Assembly: GCA_905182995.1 (NCBI GenBank)
Contig: CAJJDP010000141.1
Span: 15,156 to 79,155, forward strand
Direction of reading: 5' to 3'
DNA from: Paramecium octaurelia
Lineage: Eukaryota > Ciliophora > Oligohymenophorea > Peniculida > Parameciidae
DNA: 64,000 nucleotides
This document shows positions 37,837 through 49,526 of the stretch, piece by piece. Below the pieces are notes generated by a model. It searched no databases. It was not told the origin of the DNA and was given only the letters and a program-made list of their open reading frames with translations. A program made the translations under genes and the position numbers. Each line of letters opens with the position of its first letter. Position 1 is the stretch's first letter.

Positions 37837-38330
37837 TCAAATAAAATATAACAAATCATTAGATATATCTTGTGTTTAACTTTATATTAGCTTACTCTCA
37901 ATTATCACTTGATTTTCCAATTCTTATTCCAAAACTCTCTTTTTGTACATAATAACAAAATCCAGAATTTTAATAGTCAAATTGTATGCATTCTCAATTT
38001 TTAAATGTTACTATTAAATTAGTTATGCTATTTCTCTACTTTAAGATTACTTAATGATTCTTTCCATTTCCTACCATGAATTACTAAATCTAATGATAAG
38101 CCAAAAGGATTAATGGGTTTTGGATGATTATGTGATTGTGTAAATTATGTCTTAGGGTACTTATTAAGTGATATTTCTGATATATAATGCAAATTCATTC
38201 AGAGTAGTTTTAGAATTTGATTCTCTTGTAAACTTAACTTCAATTGATTTTGGTATATTCTGAGATCATAAATAAATGTAAAGATTTTGATTCATCTGTT
38301 CAATTTCTTTGCAGTCTAAAATATACAACA
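37837..38330 (-). CDS. small helical protein, start uncertain
   Basis: A continuous TGA-free frame of about 150 codons reads as real protein: FTRESNSKTTLNEFALYIRN, SWQEMERIIKQSQSREIA, and NLTIKILDFVIMYKKRVLEQ, ending at TGA 37837-37839. The second half is a coiled coil. Upstream the frame is closed by TGA near 38251 and I could not place the first exon or the start codon; the stated start is approximate. An alternative ATG at 38198 in another frame needs a 29-nt intron and is less natural. Function unknown. Confidence 0.5.
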
Positions 38331-38384
38331 ATACATTTATTATAATTTTAATTTTCAATATTATATAAATCAATAATAAAAAAA

Positions 38385-38777
38385 ATGAATATAACAATTA
38401 TAGTATTAATTACAATTCTTCTTATTGCACAAGGAAAAAGACACATAATAGAAAATAAGATGCATAAGAAGCAATAATTGGAGGGAGGCATTAGTTGGGA
38501 ATCTCCAGAGAGTTTCCACAATGATGAAGATTATTAAAAAGCAATTGAAAAGGCAAGACATGAATTCCATCAAGTGTGTCATTTATCAGTTGATATCACT
38601 TGGGTTAGAGTCGACAAGGTGGGTTTCCAGATTGTGGCAGGAGTAATGTGGTGGGTATGAGATCAGTTTGATTATGTAATTTAGTTAGAAGTTGAATTGA
38701 GTGACGATAAAGTGTATGAGATGAAGGTGTATTAAGAATTAGAAGGAACTTTTAAGTTAGTAGAGTGTTCCAAATGA
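38385..38777 (+). CDS. cystatin-family cysteine-protease inhibitor, secreted
   Basis: 120 residues after a 30-nt intron (38648-38677) that carries an in-frame TGA. N-terminal signal peptide: MNITIIVLITILLIAQG. The mature part contains the diagnostic first hairpin as FQIVAGVMWW (family QxVxG), with LEVELSDDKVYEMKVYQ after the intron as the next strand, and a Gly-Gly (EGGISWES) near the mature N-terminus where the inhibitory Gly normally lies. Function: tight, reversible blocking of papain-like proteases, either in the secretory/phagosomal system or outside the cell. Two Cys are present. The exact splice site is inferred from frame and alignment. Confidence 0.82.
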
Positions 38778-38839
38778 CATATTATTCACACTATTTTAAT
38801 ATATTATATAATAAAATAAATTAATCGTTAAAATAAAAA

Positions 38840-39420
38840 ATGCAGAGATCCTGGTTAGAGTAACCCCAAAGAACTTTGGACATCAATTTTGATATTAAAT
38901 CCATTCGAAATTAAGTTAAAGATAGATGCGTACCAGTTCTGTAATATTAAACAGACTCTGCACAGAAATCATTCTATTCTTATAGGTAATGGAATCGAAT
39001 ATCTTAGAAAAGAGAGTTTGCCCACTGTGCCATCTTTCGAAAACCTATAGGCCAAGATAAGGGATTTCTCATACACCAAACTCAATCAGGCCTCATCTTT
39101 TTAATAAAGGAATCAGATTAGTGATAAATCAATCACTTACTCACCTCAAAAGGCGGTGGGTCTATAAAAGAAGTAATATTGACTACTAGAATTCAAGGAT
39201 CAATAGTTCTTTGGGGAGTAGGAACAATGTCAATTACCAAAGTTCTCGATCATAATAATCACAATCATATTAAAGCAGACCTATTGAATCAAGTTATAGG
39301 TCTCAATAGAGGAGAAATTTGAGTGACAATGTGCAGTTGAATGAGATTGTGTCTTTGAGAAATAAGATTGAGTCATCCTAGGCGAGTAGAAGTCTATTGG
39401 GAGCAAAGTAATTGATTTGA
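38840..39420 (+). CDS. unidentified Ser/Gln-rich protein
   Basis: 174 residues with introns of 22 nt and 34 nt, closing exactly. The sequence is basic, Ser/Arg/Gln/Asn-rich and looks disordered (for example SYQSRPIESSYRSQQRRN), with a short helical end (NEIVSLRNKIESSQASRSLL). No domain. The 34-nt intron is at the upper end for this genome, so the middle splice is less certain. Confidence 0.55.
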
Positions 39421-39532
39421 TTTTATAGTAGTTATGTGAGCGAATTAGTCAAATTAGCTTAGGCCATAACAAATGCACTGAAATGATAGTTTAAATTATG
39501 ATATAACTAAAAGCTTATATATATTAATTTTT

Positions 39533-40837
39533 ATGAAAAACAATTAATACAAAATTAGAGTAACACTAGATAGTACTCCTTCAACTTATTAAACTACTGA
39601 AACTGCATCTTTGTGGGAAAACTTATAGCGATCGAAAGATTCGCCAAGAAAATCTAAAATTAGAATTGCAAGAGACCCTCTGGAAAATGAATGTCCTCTG
39701 CAATAACCGAACCCTTTTTTATTTAATGAATAGTTAAAGCATAGTTTCAGAGACTATTTGGAAGGTTAAAAGACAGCATTAAATTTAGTAAATGAATGTA
39801 ATCATATCATAAGTTCATCAACAACACATAAGATGGATTAATTAAAACTATTTTCAAATGTGCATAAATTTAGAAGTTAATTAAAATAAAGATCCTCTGT
39901 TAGATTATCTATGATCTAAAATTCATCATAGGCTGATGATCTACTTTAAAGGAAAATTAAGATCTAGGAAAGATTTAATAAGATTCAAACTTTGATTCAA
40001 TAAAGGATGTAATAAAAAAATACTAAAGATTCACTTCGAGATGTTTAACTATTTAGACATTTATTTGAAACTTGCGAGAAGAATGTTAATAAAATTAAAT
40101 CGAAGAATCTACTATCAGAAAAGGCTGATGGAGTTAGAGAATTTGATAAAATAAAGTACTCTAAGAATCCATAAGGTTCATTGAGAGTTCGACTAAACAC
40201 TCAAGAGAGTCAAAATTCATTTAATAACAATTTGAGGAGTAAGACTTTACCAGATCAACAAACAATTCACTTAACCAAAAAGAAGGAAAGGGAGAAAATG
40301 AATGCTAAATTAACTGAGTTTCTAGAACACAATCAAAATCAAGAAAAAAATCTACTACTCAAAGCCAGAAGAAATCTAGTCAGGGATCTAAAGAATGGTA
40401 ATTAAAAATTTCATTAATTTGAACCTAATCGATATAATATCACAGATCCCTTGAGTAAAGATGTGAAATTCTATGCTTACATGTTCATGAAACCGAAAAA
40501 TGAAGATATTTTGAAGGAGAAGGATCAAAAGTACAAGTTCTTGTGTAAGACTGCTCGAGTGCAAAAGAATCCCTAGAGACATTACTTAACCAATTTTAAT
40601 AAGATGCAATCTAATTCCAGAGAGGAGAGCCTATAGGAAGATTCTTCATTCAACTCTATGCTTGAAATCAATATTGATAATCTTTATAAAAGAAGCGCTG
40701 ATTTGTAGAACACGATTCTTAATACAAAATCTGAGAAGTTTGTTAAAAGAATTAGATAATTCCAAAAAGTGCAATCCTTAACTACTTAAATAATTAAAGT
40801 GAATGAATAAAAACTATCTAATACTAAATTATTATGA
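39533..40837 (+). CDS. unidentified 434-residue charged protein
   Basis: Intronless frame of 435 codons with many TAA/TAG glutamines. Highly charged, probably long helices: SQADDLLQRKIKIQERFNKI, KKKEREKMNAKLTEFLEHNQ. A more ordered segment, FEPNRYNITDPLSKDVKFYA, lies around residue 300. There is no known domain. Composition fits a cytoskeletal or basal-body associated protein, but this is only an impression. Confidence 0.75.
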
Positions 40838-40870
40838 CAACATTGTTACATAAAAACAGTCCTATGTTTA

Positions 40871-41365
40871 TCAATAAAAATCAAAATCAAGATTATCCTA
40901 GTTCTCCCAAGGACTAAAATCTATTGTGGGTTCACTCTTCTTAATCTTCATTCTCTATGATATTCTTCTTCGTTTCATCTGATACAATCTTTAAAACTAA
41001 TTTTATTTTCCTTAATTAAATGGCATTTCAATAATATTTTCTTTATTGCTTAATACTGTCCTCTGTGGAATTGGGGGCTTAATGGGATACTAAATTTGAG
41101 GTAGATGTTCATCTTCCATTTCAGTTTTAGTCTCAAATGACTGTCTTCTCAGTCTCTGTCTCTCCAATTTCATATGAATAATTTTCAATGCATTTTCGCT
41201 GGTCTTCCCCAATTCCAATCCTTTATAATAATTCTATTTGATTTCACAGATCTCGGTGATCTACCTCAATCTCTCTACTTTCATGGAAGTAGACCGCTGT
41301 TCTTTAGTAGATCCAAAGATGAAATTGTAACAATTTTATCGTTTATTTTATTGACAGTTGATCAT
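40871..41365 (-). CDS. unidentified small basic protein
   Basis: Intronless, 164 residues, ATG at 41363-41365 (MINCQQNKRQNCYN). Rich in Arg, Lys and Gln with a coiled middle (ENALKIIHMKLERQRLRRQS), a proline patch (QYPIKPPIPQRT) and an acidic-aromatic end (ENQDNLDFDFY). It is convergent with the previous gene, 33 bp apart. No family recognised. Confidence 0.65.
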
Positions 41366-41456
41366 TTTAATTTATAAATCCATTACAATTATTCCTACCT
41401 CCACTAAAATTGAGAAGTAATCATGAACATTATATAATTGATAATATTAACAAATA

Positions 41457-42381
41457 TCAAATGTCATCCTCCTAGATGATGTGATCCCCCTCTAATTTAG
41501 GAATAGCTATTCTACTTTTTGGAACTAAACTCGATCCGAATTGAATCTTACTCAATAATGTCCAACCTCCAGATGCTGTTATAATCAAAATAATCAAACC
41601 AAAGACAAATAAAAACACTTACTCCAAAGTATTCGTGTTATCTGTCTACTTACCAGGTTTTTCAGTGTTCGTGCAAATCGATATCGAAACATTAATATAC
41701 TTTGAGCACACCGTTGATAGAAATTCATCATAAGAACTATTAGTTTTATCAATAGAATCCAAATATACAGAAAAAGAAGTTTGATTATATTACAATTCTT
41801 TGTATTGCTCCAATATTTTATTTGTTTTAATTTCCTAATTTACCTCCTCATCTTCCTCAAAACTATTCTCAACACATTTGTCTATAGCTTCGGTTGATAT
41901 ATTATTATTAGTGAAATAAGTCTAAGCACAATTAACCATTGTTGATTTCTTACATTAATATCCGAAGTAAAATGAATAATTGAAATAATGATTTGGCAAG
42001 ACTTACAACACACATTATTGACGCAATAGCTCTTTTAATATGGCTTAACCTGATACATAATCAGAATACTCTATATTTAAGTTAAATAATAATACAGCAA
42101 TATCTGCCTCCTCCTAAACAATTTTTTTCAGGCTGTTTGAATTAATGACGCTTGTAACAACTATAGCATGGCAAGAGATGTTGAACAATATTCACTTTCA
42201 CTAAGATTAAATGATTATCTATAATATTACATCCATTCTGATGAAATTCTTCGTAGTGCTTTGAAAAGTTGCCATAGAAGTCCAGGTAGGAGTTGTCTGA
42301 GAAATCTAAGCCTATTGTTAAGTTGACATCCTACTTGGCATCCTTTGACACTGCTATTGCTAACAATATAAAGTATAACAT
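41457..42381 (-). CDS. type I membrane protein resembling plant/algal vacuolar sorting receptors
   Basis: About 285 residues with several small introns. Signal peptide MLYFILLAIAVSKDAKQDVN at the start, a lumenal region with a Cys cluster (HLLPCYSCYK), then a segment recalling the second half of VSR lumenal domains: MVNCAQTYFTNNNISTEAID followed by KCVENSF, later LDSIDKTNSSYDEFLSTVCS. A single membrane helix (VFLFVFGLIILIITASGGW) precedes a short basic tail (LVPKSRIAIPKLEGDH). VSR-like proteins carry hydrolases to vacuoles or dense-core granules. The internal exon chain is not fully resolved. Family call is tentative, topology is firm. Confidence 0.6.
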
Positions 42382-42684
42382 TAATTTTAATTTTATAGCT
42401 TATTGAATGTAAAAGTCTCATCGAGAATGAATCAATTATTTTCAGAACTCTCCTGTGATATAATAAAATATAAATTCAAAAAACTAAAACTTAATTGATA
42501 TTTGAAAAATAATCAATTTAACATATGATTCCATATTATAATATTATTTTGTTAATTAATAAACACACAATTAGTGTTGTAAAGTGATCCATTGATTGGG
42601 TGTATTTTTTATTACTTTAACAATTTGAATCCTGAGATATGGTACTGAAGAAATAAAGTTAATGTTATTAAAATGATATTAATA
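42382..42684. other. spacer, no gene seen
   Basis: 303 bp of AT-rich DNA between two minus-strand genes. Nothing protein-like or structured was found. Confidence 0.5.
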
Positions 42685-43328
42685 TCAATTTTATTGTTAT
42701 AAAAAGTGAGCTATTTTCAAATGCCTCCATCTTTAAGCAACTTCCAATGGGGTTTCTTCAATCCCATTGATAGTAACAGATATTTATGGGTTGGCTCCTT
42801 TTTCGATCAAAATTTTACATATTTCTAGATGACCCAATTTGGCAGCTACATACAAGGGTGTTAAGCCTCTCTAATTTTTTTTGTTAACTAAACTGTGTTG
42901 GCTTTTTTGGTCATAGAAATATCTTCATAGATGGAATAGACATACTTTTTCGGATCCTTATTTAATATTTCTTCTATTATATTGGGTGGGAAGCCTTTTT
43001 CAATGAGTGAGAATAGAAGTTATTACATTTGAATATTTTTTAAGGCTTCGTTGAAGTTGCGACTGCTATCTGATCTTTGTTTTGTTTATACTTCAGGTCT
43101 GTATCCACTGATGGTTAGTTCGTCCTTGGGTTAAAATATACAAATTACTGGAGAGTTCAATCTCTTCGTTTTAGGATTCTGCAGTAACCTAATGGTGTTG
43201 ATGGCATTACGAAAGCTCCTCCAATGTTTCAAGCCATCTCCGTCAGTAAAGGGCACTCTATTAGATAAGATCAAGAGATACGTGTCAGGCTAAATGTTCC
43301 TAAGAGGAATATTTAATTTCTTTTTCAT
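42685..43328 (-). CDS. ankyrin-repeat protein
   Basis: 206 residues after one 23-nt intron that restores the frame exactly. N-terminal 150 residues: LRNIQPDTYLLILSNRVPFT, WRSFRNAINTIRLLQNPKTK, with no named domain. The C-terminus holds about two ankyrin units: GLTPLYVAAKLGHLEICKIL, IEKGANP, then ETPLEVAQRWRHLKIAHFL. The TPLxxAA and GHLEI signatures are canonical. Probably a small adaptor. It may be a shortened member of a longer family, since two ankyrin units alone are few. Confidence 0.8.
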
Positions 43329-43352
43329 ATTATAAAAATGATTAATAGTTAT

Positions 43353-43982
43353 TCATTTAACGAGTATACAGTTATTCAAAACAAAATCAAGGACCAGGGA
43401 TGGGTTTTTGAATCTTAAATCAGCTAGTTTCACAAAGGAATCATTGGAAATACAGAGCATTACTTATTTCTTTTTGCTGATTTTGGTTTGTTCCCAATTT
43501 TTAATGTCTTTAATGAGATTGCAATCAATTCTACTAGCTTATTTAAATTCTCCATCGATTTTGTCGTATGTTAGGATGGTATTGGAGGAGAGTTTGATGG
43601 TTGATTTGGAAGGAAGCTATAATGGTTGATAGGATTAGATATTGGGTGTTTGTTTTGTGAATTTGGTTGTTTGTTTTGATTGACAATTACATTGTTATTT
43701 AGTGGACTTAGAGTCGTCGTCATTATCATCATCAAACTCGACATCTGGGAGATCCAATTCAGTGCCCTTGTAGAATAGTCTCTTGTCTTGGGAGGGGTAC
43801 AATTTGTCTGCAATTTGCTTGCTGAAAATAAGGTTAAATTTTTCAATTTATTCAGAGGGCAGATTGGCAGCTTGTCTATAAATGAGATTGCCAGCCTTGG
43901 TTTCAACTATGTAAGTGGGATGAGAACGCTTGCTTTCTAGTTTGGAGAATACGATGCCAACTATTTTTTGGGAATCAGACAT
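43353..43982 (-). CDS. unidentified 209-residue protein
   Basis: Intronless frame with exact closure. N-terminal 80 residues look globular (QKIVGIVFSKLESKRSHPTY, IVETKAGNLIYRQAANLPSE), followed by an acidic run (DVEFDDDNDDDS) and a Gln/Thr-rich linker, then a second ordered part (DGEFKQASRIDCNLIKDIKN, VMLCISNDSFVKLADLRF). The N-terminal part recalls small adaptor folds such as profilin or longin, but no motif supports a name. It shares a 169-bp divergent spacer with the proteasome gene. Confidence 0.65.
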
Positions 43983-44151
43983 AAGAAATTATATTGAATG
44001 TTTGAATTCGAATGGAACGGATAATTATCACTCAAAACATGAACCAAAATGTGAGTGAGAGTTTATGATACATTGAGATGTGCAATAATTACATTTATTG
44101 TGGGAAATCGATGATTATAATATATTAAATAAATAATTCAGATTGGGATTA

Positions 44152-44978
44152 ATGTTTCAAAATAAGTACATAATTGTATTAATTCCATTAGAACAGACTA
44201 TGACAGAGGAGTGAATACCTTTTCACCAGAGGGTCGTCTATTCTAGGTGGAATATGCATTGCAAGCAATCAAATTGGGAGCAAGTGCTTTGGCTATAAAA
44301 GTGAATGATGGCGTAGTATTGGCAGGAGAAAGAAAATTGAATTCGACTCTTTTAGAGCCTAGGAGTATTGAGAAGATCTATGAAATTGACACTCATATTG
44401 CTTGCACTGCCTCTGGTTTCATTCCTGATGCCAGAACTTTAGTTGAACATGCCAGAGTAGAATCTCAGAATCACAAATTCAATTATGGTGAACCCATCAA
44501 TGTTAGAGCACTCACTTAGATCGTTTGCGATTTGGCTCTTGATTTCGGAGAGAGTGATTCCAAAAGCAAAACTAAAATGTCAAGACCCTATGGAGTGGCG
44601 CTATTGATTGCTGGTGTCTCAGATCATGGTCCTCAAATTTACTAAACTGGTATTGAATTGAATGAGTCTAGATCCCACTGGAACTATGATTGAATACTAA
44701 GCCAAAGGAATTGGAGCAGCAGACGAAGGAATCCAAAGCATTCTCAAAGAATAATACAAATAAGTAAAAGTATCTCTTAAGTCAGGATCTGACCTTGGAA
44801 TAAGCTGAGAGATTGGCCATCTTATGTCTCAAGAATGTGATGGAAGAGAAAGTAATTATGTAAGATAATATCTTAGATCAATAATTCCAATGTAGAATTG
44901 GCTGTGATTACAACTGCAGAGAGAAGATATACCTAAAGAACATCAGAACAAATATAGAGTCTAATTGACAAAGTTTGA
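44152..44978 (+). CDS. PSMA5: 20S proteasome subunit alpha5
   Basis: 243 residues after introns of 26, 22, 22 and 25 nt, exact closure. Begins [20 protein letters not shown], then [20 protein letters not shown], the proteasome alpha N-terminal signature. Subunit type alpha5 is indicated by [62 protein letters not shown] and [20 protein letters not shown]. Function: outer ring of the 20S core particle. Length is the family's usual 240. Confidence 0.95.
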
Positions 44979-45005
44979 AATATATATATATAAGTATAAT
45001 ATGAT

Positions 45006-45540
45006 TCAATTACGCGAGGTGTTTATTTTAAGAAGAGTGTTGGACTTCTTATTTTAAAAAAAGTTATGGAAACTCTGAAAATGGTGATCGTCCTCTATAT
45101 TATAGGGTTGTGAATAATCGGTGTCATCTTCAAACACTATTTATTTCTAAGGGAAGTATTTTTTAAAAACATGTCTGTCAGTCGAAGCGTATCCAACAGC
45201 GACTTTGATGACTTCCTCATTTTTTATGTATTGCTACTGTCCTGGAAAACCTCTTTCATTTCAATAAATCATACCCAAATCTTGCTTTGTACAATTATAA
45301 AAATTATCCAACAGAAGGTTTCGATTCTTCCATTGTCATTTTCTTTACTCGCAAATCTTAATTATTATCCCAAATTTCATATTCCTCGTCAGCACTGGCG
45401 TTACTATCGGAAGTTATGACTGACAATAGCGATGGTCTCTGTTGACAATTTATACTGGTTTGACGATTATATAGATTTCGAGGTTAAACCAAAGGATTTG
45501 CATTTTGATTCACCTGAGTTCTTAATGGATAAGGAGTCAT
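45006..45540 (-). CDS. unidentified 170-residue protein
   Basis: Frame closes exactly with one 22-nt intron. N-terminal part is Asn/Gln-rich (LRTQVNQNANPLVQPRNLYN). The middle reads as a small ordered region: PSVGQFLQLYKARFGGFPGQ and NEEVIKVAVGYASTDRHVF. The C-terminus is acidic/aromatic then basic. No family. A plus-strand ORF over the same DNA is a shadow. Confidence 0.65.
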
Positions 45541-45919
45541 TTATTTTATTGTTCTGGGTTGTGGCGTATAAGACTTACACTTGATACTGTACTACAAAGA
45601 TGCTAACAGCTCTCCTGCCTTCCTTATTTTTGATTAGCTATTATTCACTCTAAAGCCATTCACCTAAGTTTTTTTCATTATTATATTAATTAGCTATTAA
45701 ATCATAATAATCATAACTGGGTTAATTGAAAAGTACAATTAAACAACTTTATATTAATGATTATCAATTAATTTCTAATTTAATGATATGGTTATATTAT
45801 ATACATATATATTATCAAAAGGTAAAAGATAAGATACTGTTGCTATCTTTGTTAATTTACCTCATTATACAATTTGTCTCAAGATGAATTTTGAGAAATA
45901 TACCTTGTAGAAGCGACTT
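45541..45919. other. spacer, no gene seen
   Basis: 379 bp between two minus-strand genes, AT-rich with one TA-dinucleotide run (about 45803-45815). No protein-like frame was found. Confidence 0.45.
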
Positions 45920-47348
45920 TCAAGATGATTCAGTTGTAAATATTTTTTTAAGTGGAATCACTACGCCCTGGGGGAATGACTCACTTTTAAGTCCATTCCA
46001 AGATAACCTATCACTTTAGTTGAATATTTTATATATCCAAATTATTCAATTAGCTTATTAATAATCAGTTTAAAAAATTTTAGATTATATTCATTTAATA
46101 GAAATTCTTCGTTGCATTATCAAGACAATTGAACAGTTTCTTCATTCTTTAATATGAGAATGTGTTCTAATACTCTTTGAAGAGTTACATCAAATGCTTT
46201 TCTAATCTAACTTGATTTTATGATTAATAATTAATATCAAACTGAGTTTCATTTTATTATTTATCCAAACTCAACACTAGTGCGAAATCTTCATCTCCAA
46301 TCCCGTTTTCTAATTTCATCTGATAAGCCATCCACACCTAAAGTACCTATAAATCATCTGAGTATTCCATAGATCTCTCCTGAGAATTGAAAATGGTGCT
46401 CTCTGATAGTTGTTCTAAGTATTTGTAAAATATTGTGCTACATAGTGGGATTCTCATATATAATTGAAAATTATCCAAAATGATAGATGGGATCAATGGC
46501 AATCTTATTAATGTACTTTACTATATGGGAGCATAGATGACGAAATAGAATTCCACCATGCTCCTCAAAATTTAGGAGATGAGCATAACGATCAACGAAA
46601 GTGGAAATCTAGTAGTTCCACTGTAAATTTCGCAATCTTTCTCATTGATAAAATAACTGATAAAAGTATTAACGTATAACCAAATAGCATAGATAAGAAT
46701 TGGTTTATTGACAAACCTTTGAAGTGTATCAAATTGTGGTATATGGATTTTTGAATTCCAATATATGATCAACATGAATAAAGTGATTTCTATTGTATTA
46801 TTAATTGCTTCCACTATGTTGATCTCCTCGTACTGAATGAGATCATTAATATAATGTTACTCCGTGTGGGATATCTCACTATTATAAAGTTTTACGATGT
46901 AATAAATTCCTGACCACAATGCGGAAGTCATAAAGAGTGCTACAAATAAAATACGTAACTAATCTTTAAATAGTTTGGTACATAAAAAGGTTAAGAAGAA
47001 GGAGGACTTACTATTCAGATGAAATGCAAGTGCCACTCTGAGTGATTTGAATACTGTGATATATACAAAGAGTCCCCTAAAAAAGTTCTAAAAGATCATC
47101 AGAATTTTAAGGATTTGAAAATTGTTCTGTTCAACATAAACTATCACAAATGTGGTTATGACTATAAATAAATAAAGTGACAATCCTTGGAATATGGTCA
47201 AAAGGGGTGACAATTCCTAAATTGGGTTCCAATTCTTCAGGTTATAAATTTAGATAAGATTCCTTATAGATATTAGAGTAATAAGAGCAAGAAAAACTAT
47301 AGAAGGTATAAGTATTTGTTCAGATATTTGAAAACAAAATTATTACAT
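45920..47348 (-). CDS. multi-pass membrane protein
   Basis: About 440-460 residues with small introns. At least six hydrophobic segments occur in order, for example ILIPSIVFLALITLISI, IFQGLSLYLFIVITTFVIVY, NFFRGLFVYITVF, ILFVALFMTSALWSGIYYIV, and IEITLFMLIIYWNS. The spacing of short loops with a longer tail is receptor- or channel-like. It has no signature motif I can name. The C-terminal 150 residues (GLKSESFPQGVVIP at the end) are soluble. Confidence 0.7.
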
Positions 47349-47373
47349 TTAATTTATGTGAAAGTCAACTCAT

Positions 47374-48529
47374 TCAATATTACATAAAAATCAATATAAA
47401 AGTAATATCATCGATCACTTTATTTCCCTTCTGCACCCAACTAACGTGAGCCATTTCCAACAAGTGATTGCAAGCAGTTTCAACATCCATTCTGTCAACA
47501 TACGGAGTAACAGAATCTAGAATGTCTTATTAAGAAAGAAATTCAAACACTCCGTCTGATCCTAACAGGATAACTCTATCCATTTTCTCAAGTATGAAAT
47601 TGAAGATCTCTGGTTTGTCAATTACCCCCACTGCTTTAGCCACTTGATCCCCAATAGACCTTGTCATAGCCAATCCTGGTACATTGCCATTATTCCAAAC
47701 TCTCAATGGCCCACAGGCCTAGCCATTCTAATCCTTATAAGGATCGATCCTTCCCCCCTGATTGACTATACGTTCTGCCTCATCCTAACAATCTGGTTTG
47801 TGATCTCGCGATAAATTTTTGAGGAACCACTTATTGGTTCGACTCAACATAACTGCTCTCGAATCACCTAAGTTTGGGCAATAAATCTCTATTAAATTGT
47901 TTTCAATACCTTATTATGCAACATAAATAAACCAACCACAGTTGACCCAGAGTATGACTGATCGATAGATGATTGATCCAAGGCTTTGATTACTTGAGCG
48001 AATATCGTGTATATGGTAGCATAAGGACTAGTTTAAGTTATGGTAATGGATACTTGTTTTCCAGTTGATTCTTGAATTTGGTGATGTAAATGGGGAATTG
48101 CTATTTGAGGAAATTTGAGATATGGTGTCCATGAATGCCATGACCATCACAAATGAAAAAGAAGTGCATATATGATTTATTTCCGATATTGGGAAACACT
48201 ATGAAGGAATCCTAATTCTATTTATTTGGATTCCCTATTTACATTCCTTGTCTTGTTCTCACTGCAAATTTTAGGATATACTCAAAATTGGAGTCCAAAC
48301 CATATTTCTCAATCTGCAGGGTGTTTTTCTGGGTGATAGGAGGAGAATGATGTTACTACTTTTTGATGGATCTAGCTGAATTCTTTTCATGTAAACTGAA
48401 GAGTGGTTTTCTGAGAGTCACAGGCGAAAACGAGTTTTAATATGGATTCACCTTAAATTATGGATTGACATGGTTTGTCAATTTTAATGGCAAGAGTTGT
48501 TGTTTGTATTTATTATTTAATTATTTCAT
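47374..48529 (-). CDS. PP2C-type protein phosphatase
   Basis: About 360-370 residues with at least one small intron. PPM/PP2C motifs occur in order: NQDSFIVF, FFICDGHGIHGHHISNF (metal-binding DGHG), NLGDSRAVM-type segment, GLAMTRSIGD, VILLGSDGVFEFLSQQDI (metal Asp) and DDITFILIFM near the end (final metal Asp). All metal-binding Asp are kept, so activity is likely. The N-terminal 100 residues are Ser/Lys-rich and unique. Function: Mn/Mg-dependent Ser/Thr dephosphorylation. The CAMK-type kinase gene at 49527 lies beyond the next minus-strand gene, with no evidence of a link. Confidence 0.9.
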
Positions 48530-48540
48530 AATTTATTAAT

Positions 48541-49440
48541 TCAGACATCAAATCCAAAGTACCCCAATATGTATTGGTTTTTCTCTCCTACATTGACTCT
48601 GCCATCAACCCTGTATTGAGTACCAAATTAATCCAATGATTTCCATCTTATCTTGCCATCCATTTCTGTATGCCAACTTTGGCATACTAAGAATCCTGAT
48701 GCCAAAGTCCTGATCGTTTTTTCACCTGAGTCTTCATTTAAACTTGAACCATCTTCTATAAGACATAGGAACTCAGGAATTTTCAAATCATCCTTGGAAT
48801 TCTCTTTATTTATAAGGGATCTTAAAATATTACTCCCCCTATTCTAGTTACTATGGCTATTACATTTCAATGCCATGACAACAGGACCCTTATTTATAAT
48901 GTGATCTTGTATGTCTTATGCTGATGTAAATTATATAAGATCCTTAGCTCTCTCAACTCTGATTTCTAGAAACTCAAATCATCACAACTGTTTGGACATT
49001 TGCTCTTTAGTTTGAAATTCATAGTCTGCTTATATGAAAGACATTTATTGGTACTAAGACCATTCTCTGTCAAAAGCTTGTTAATTAGCAGGTTAAGGGG
49101 ATACTTCTTAATACTATTAACAATCCTCAAAGATTTGGGAGTGAAAGAACATTTGTCTTCATCCCATTTGGTACATTGTAACACTCTGCTGAAAGACAAG
49201 TTTACTTGGATTTTTATCTGAGACAATTAGTCAAGCAAAGGGTTTAGATGAAGATGTGAGCCCGATTACCTCCTTGGCATAGAATGGATTGAATACTTCA
49301 AGGAACACTGTATAATCGTAATCTTCTATCTGAATTATGAGACAAGAGTGCTTCAAATCTATAAGTCACATTATATTCGTTTGAGCGATATGCGAGGAAA
49401 CTAGGAGTCTATTCTAGACTAACAAGTGGTACATGCAGGA
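48541..49440 (-). CDS. unidentified protein, possibly C2-like; 5' part unresolved
   Basis: From the TGA at 48541-48543 the exon chain is sound back to about 49226: SKPFA-side break, then IKIQVNLSFSRVLQCTKWDE, KIRVERAKDLIQFTSA (across a 23-nt intron), KGPVVMALKCN, and KTIRTLASGFLVCQSWHTEM, ending YILGYFGFDV. A further protein-like stretch at 49230-49360 (LIIQIEDYDYTVFLEVFNPF) is in a different frame and I could not place the joining intron. Short beta-like strands suggest a C2-type fold. It may be two genes. The start codon is unknown and must lie before the kinase start at 49527. Confidence 0.45.
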
Positions 49441-49526
49441 GGACACAACTAATTTTGACTATTGTGAGTGCAGTATATCTATTCATTATATAATAATATT
49501 GAGACTGTTAATTATTTTAAATTCCA

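Noticed and set aside
45171-45419. Plus-strand ORF of 82 codons
   Set aside because: Opposite to a minus-strand gene that closes exactly with one 22-nt intron and has better protein composition.
49000-49221. Plus-strand ORF of 73 codons
   Set aside because: Shadow of the minus-strand exon chain of the C2-like gene.
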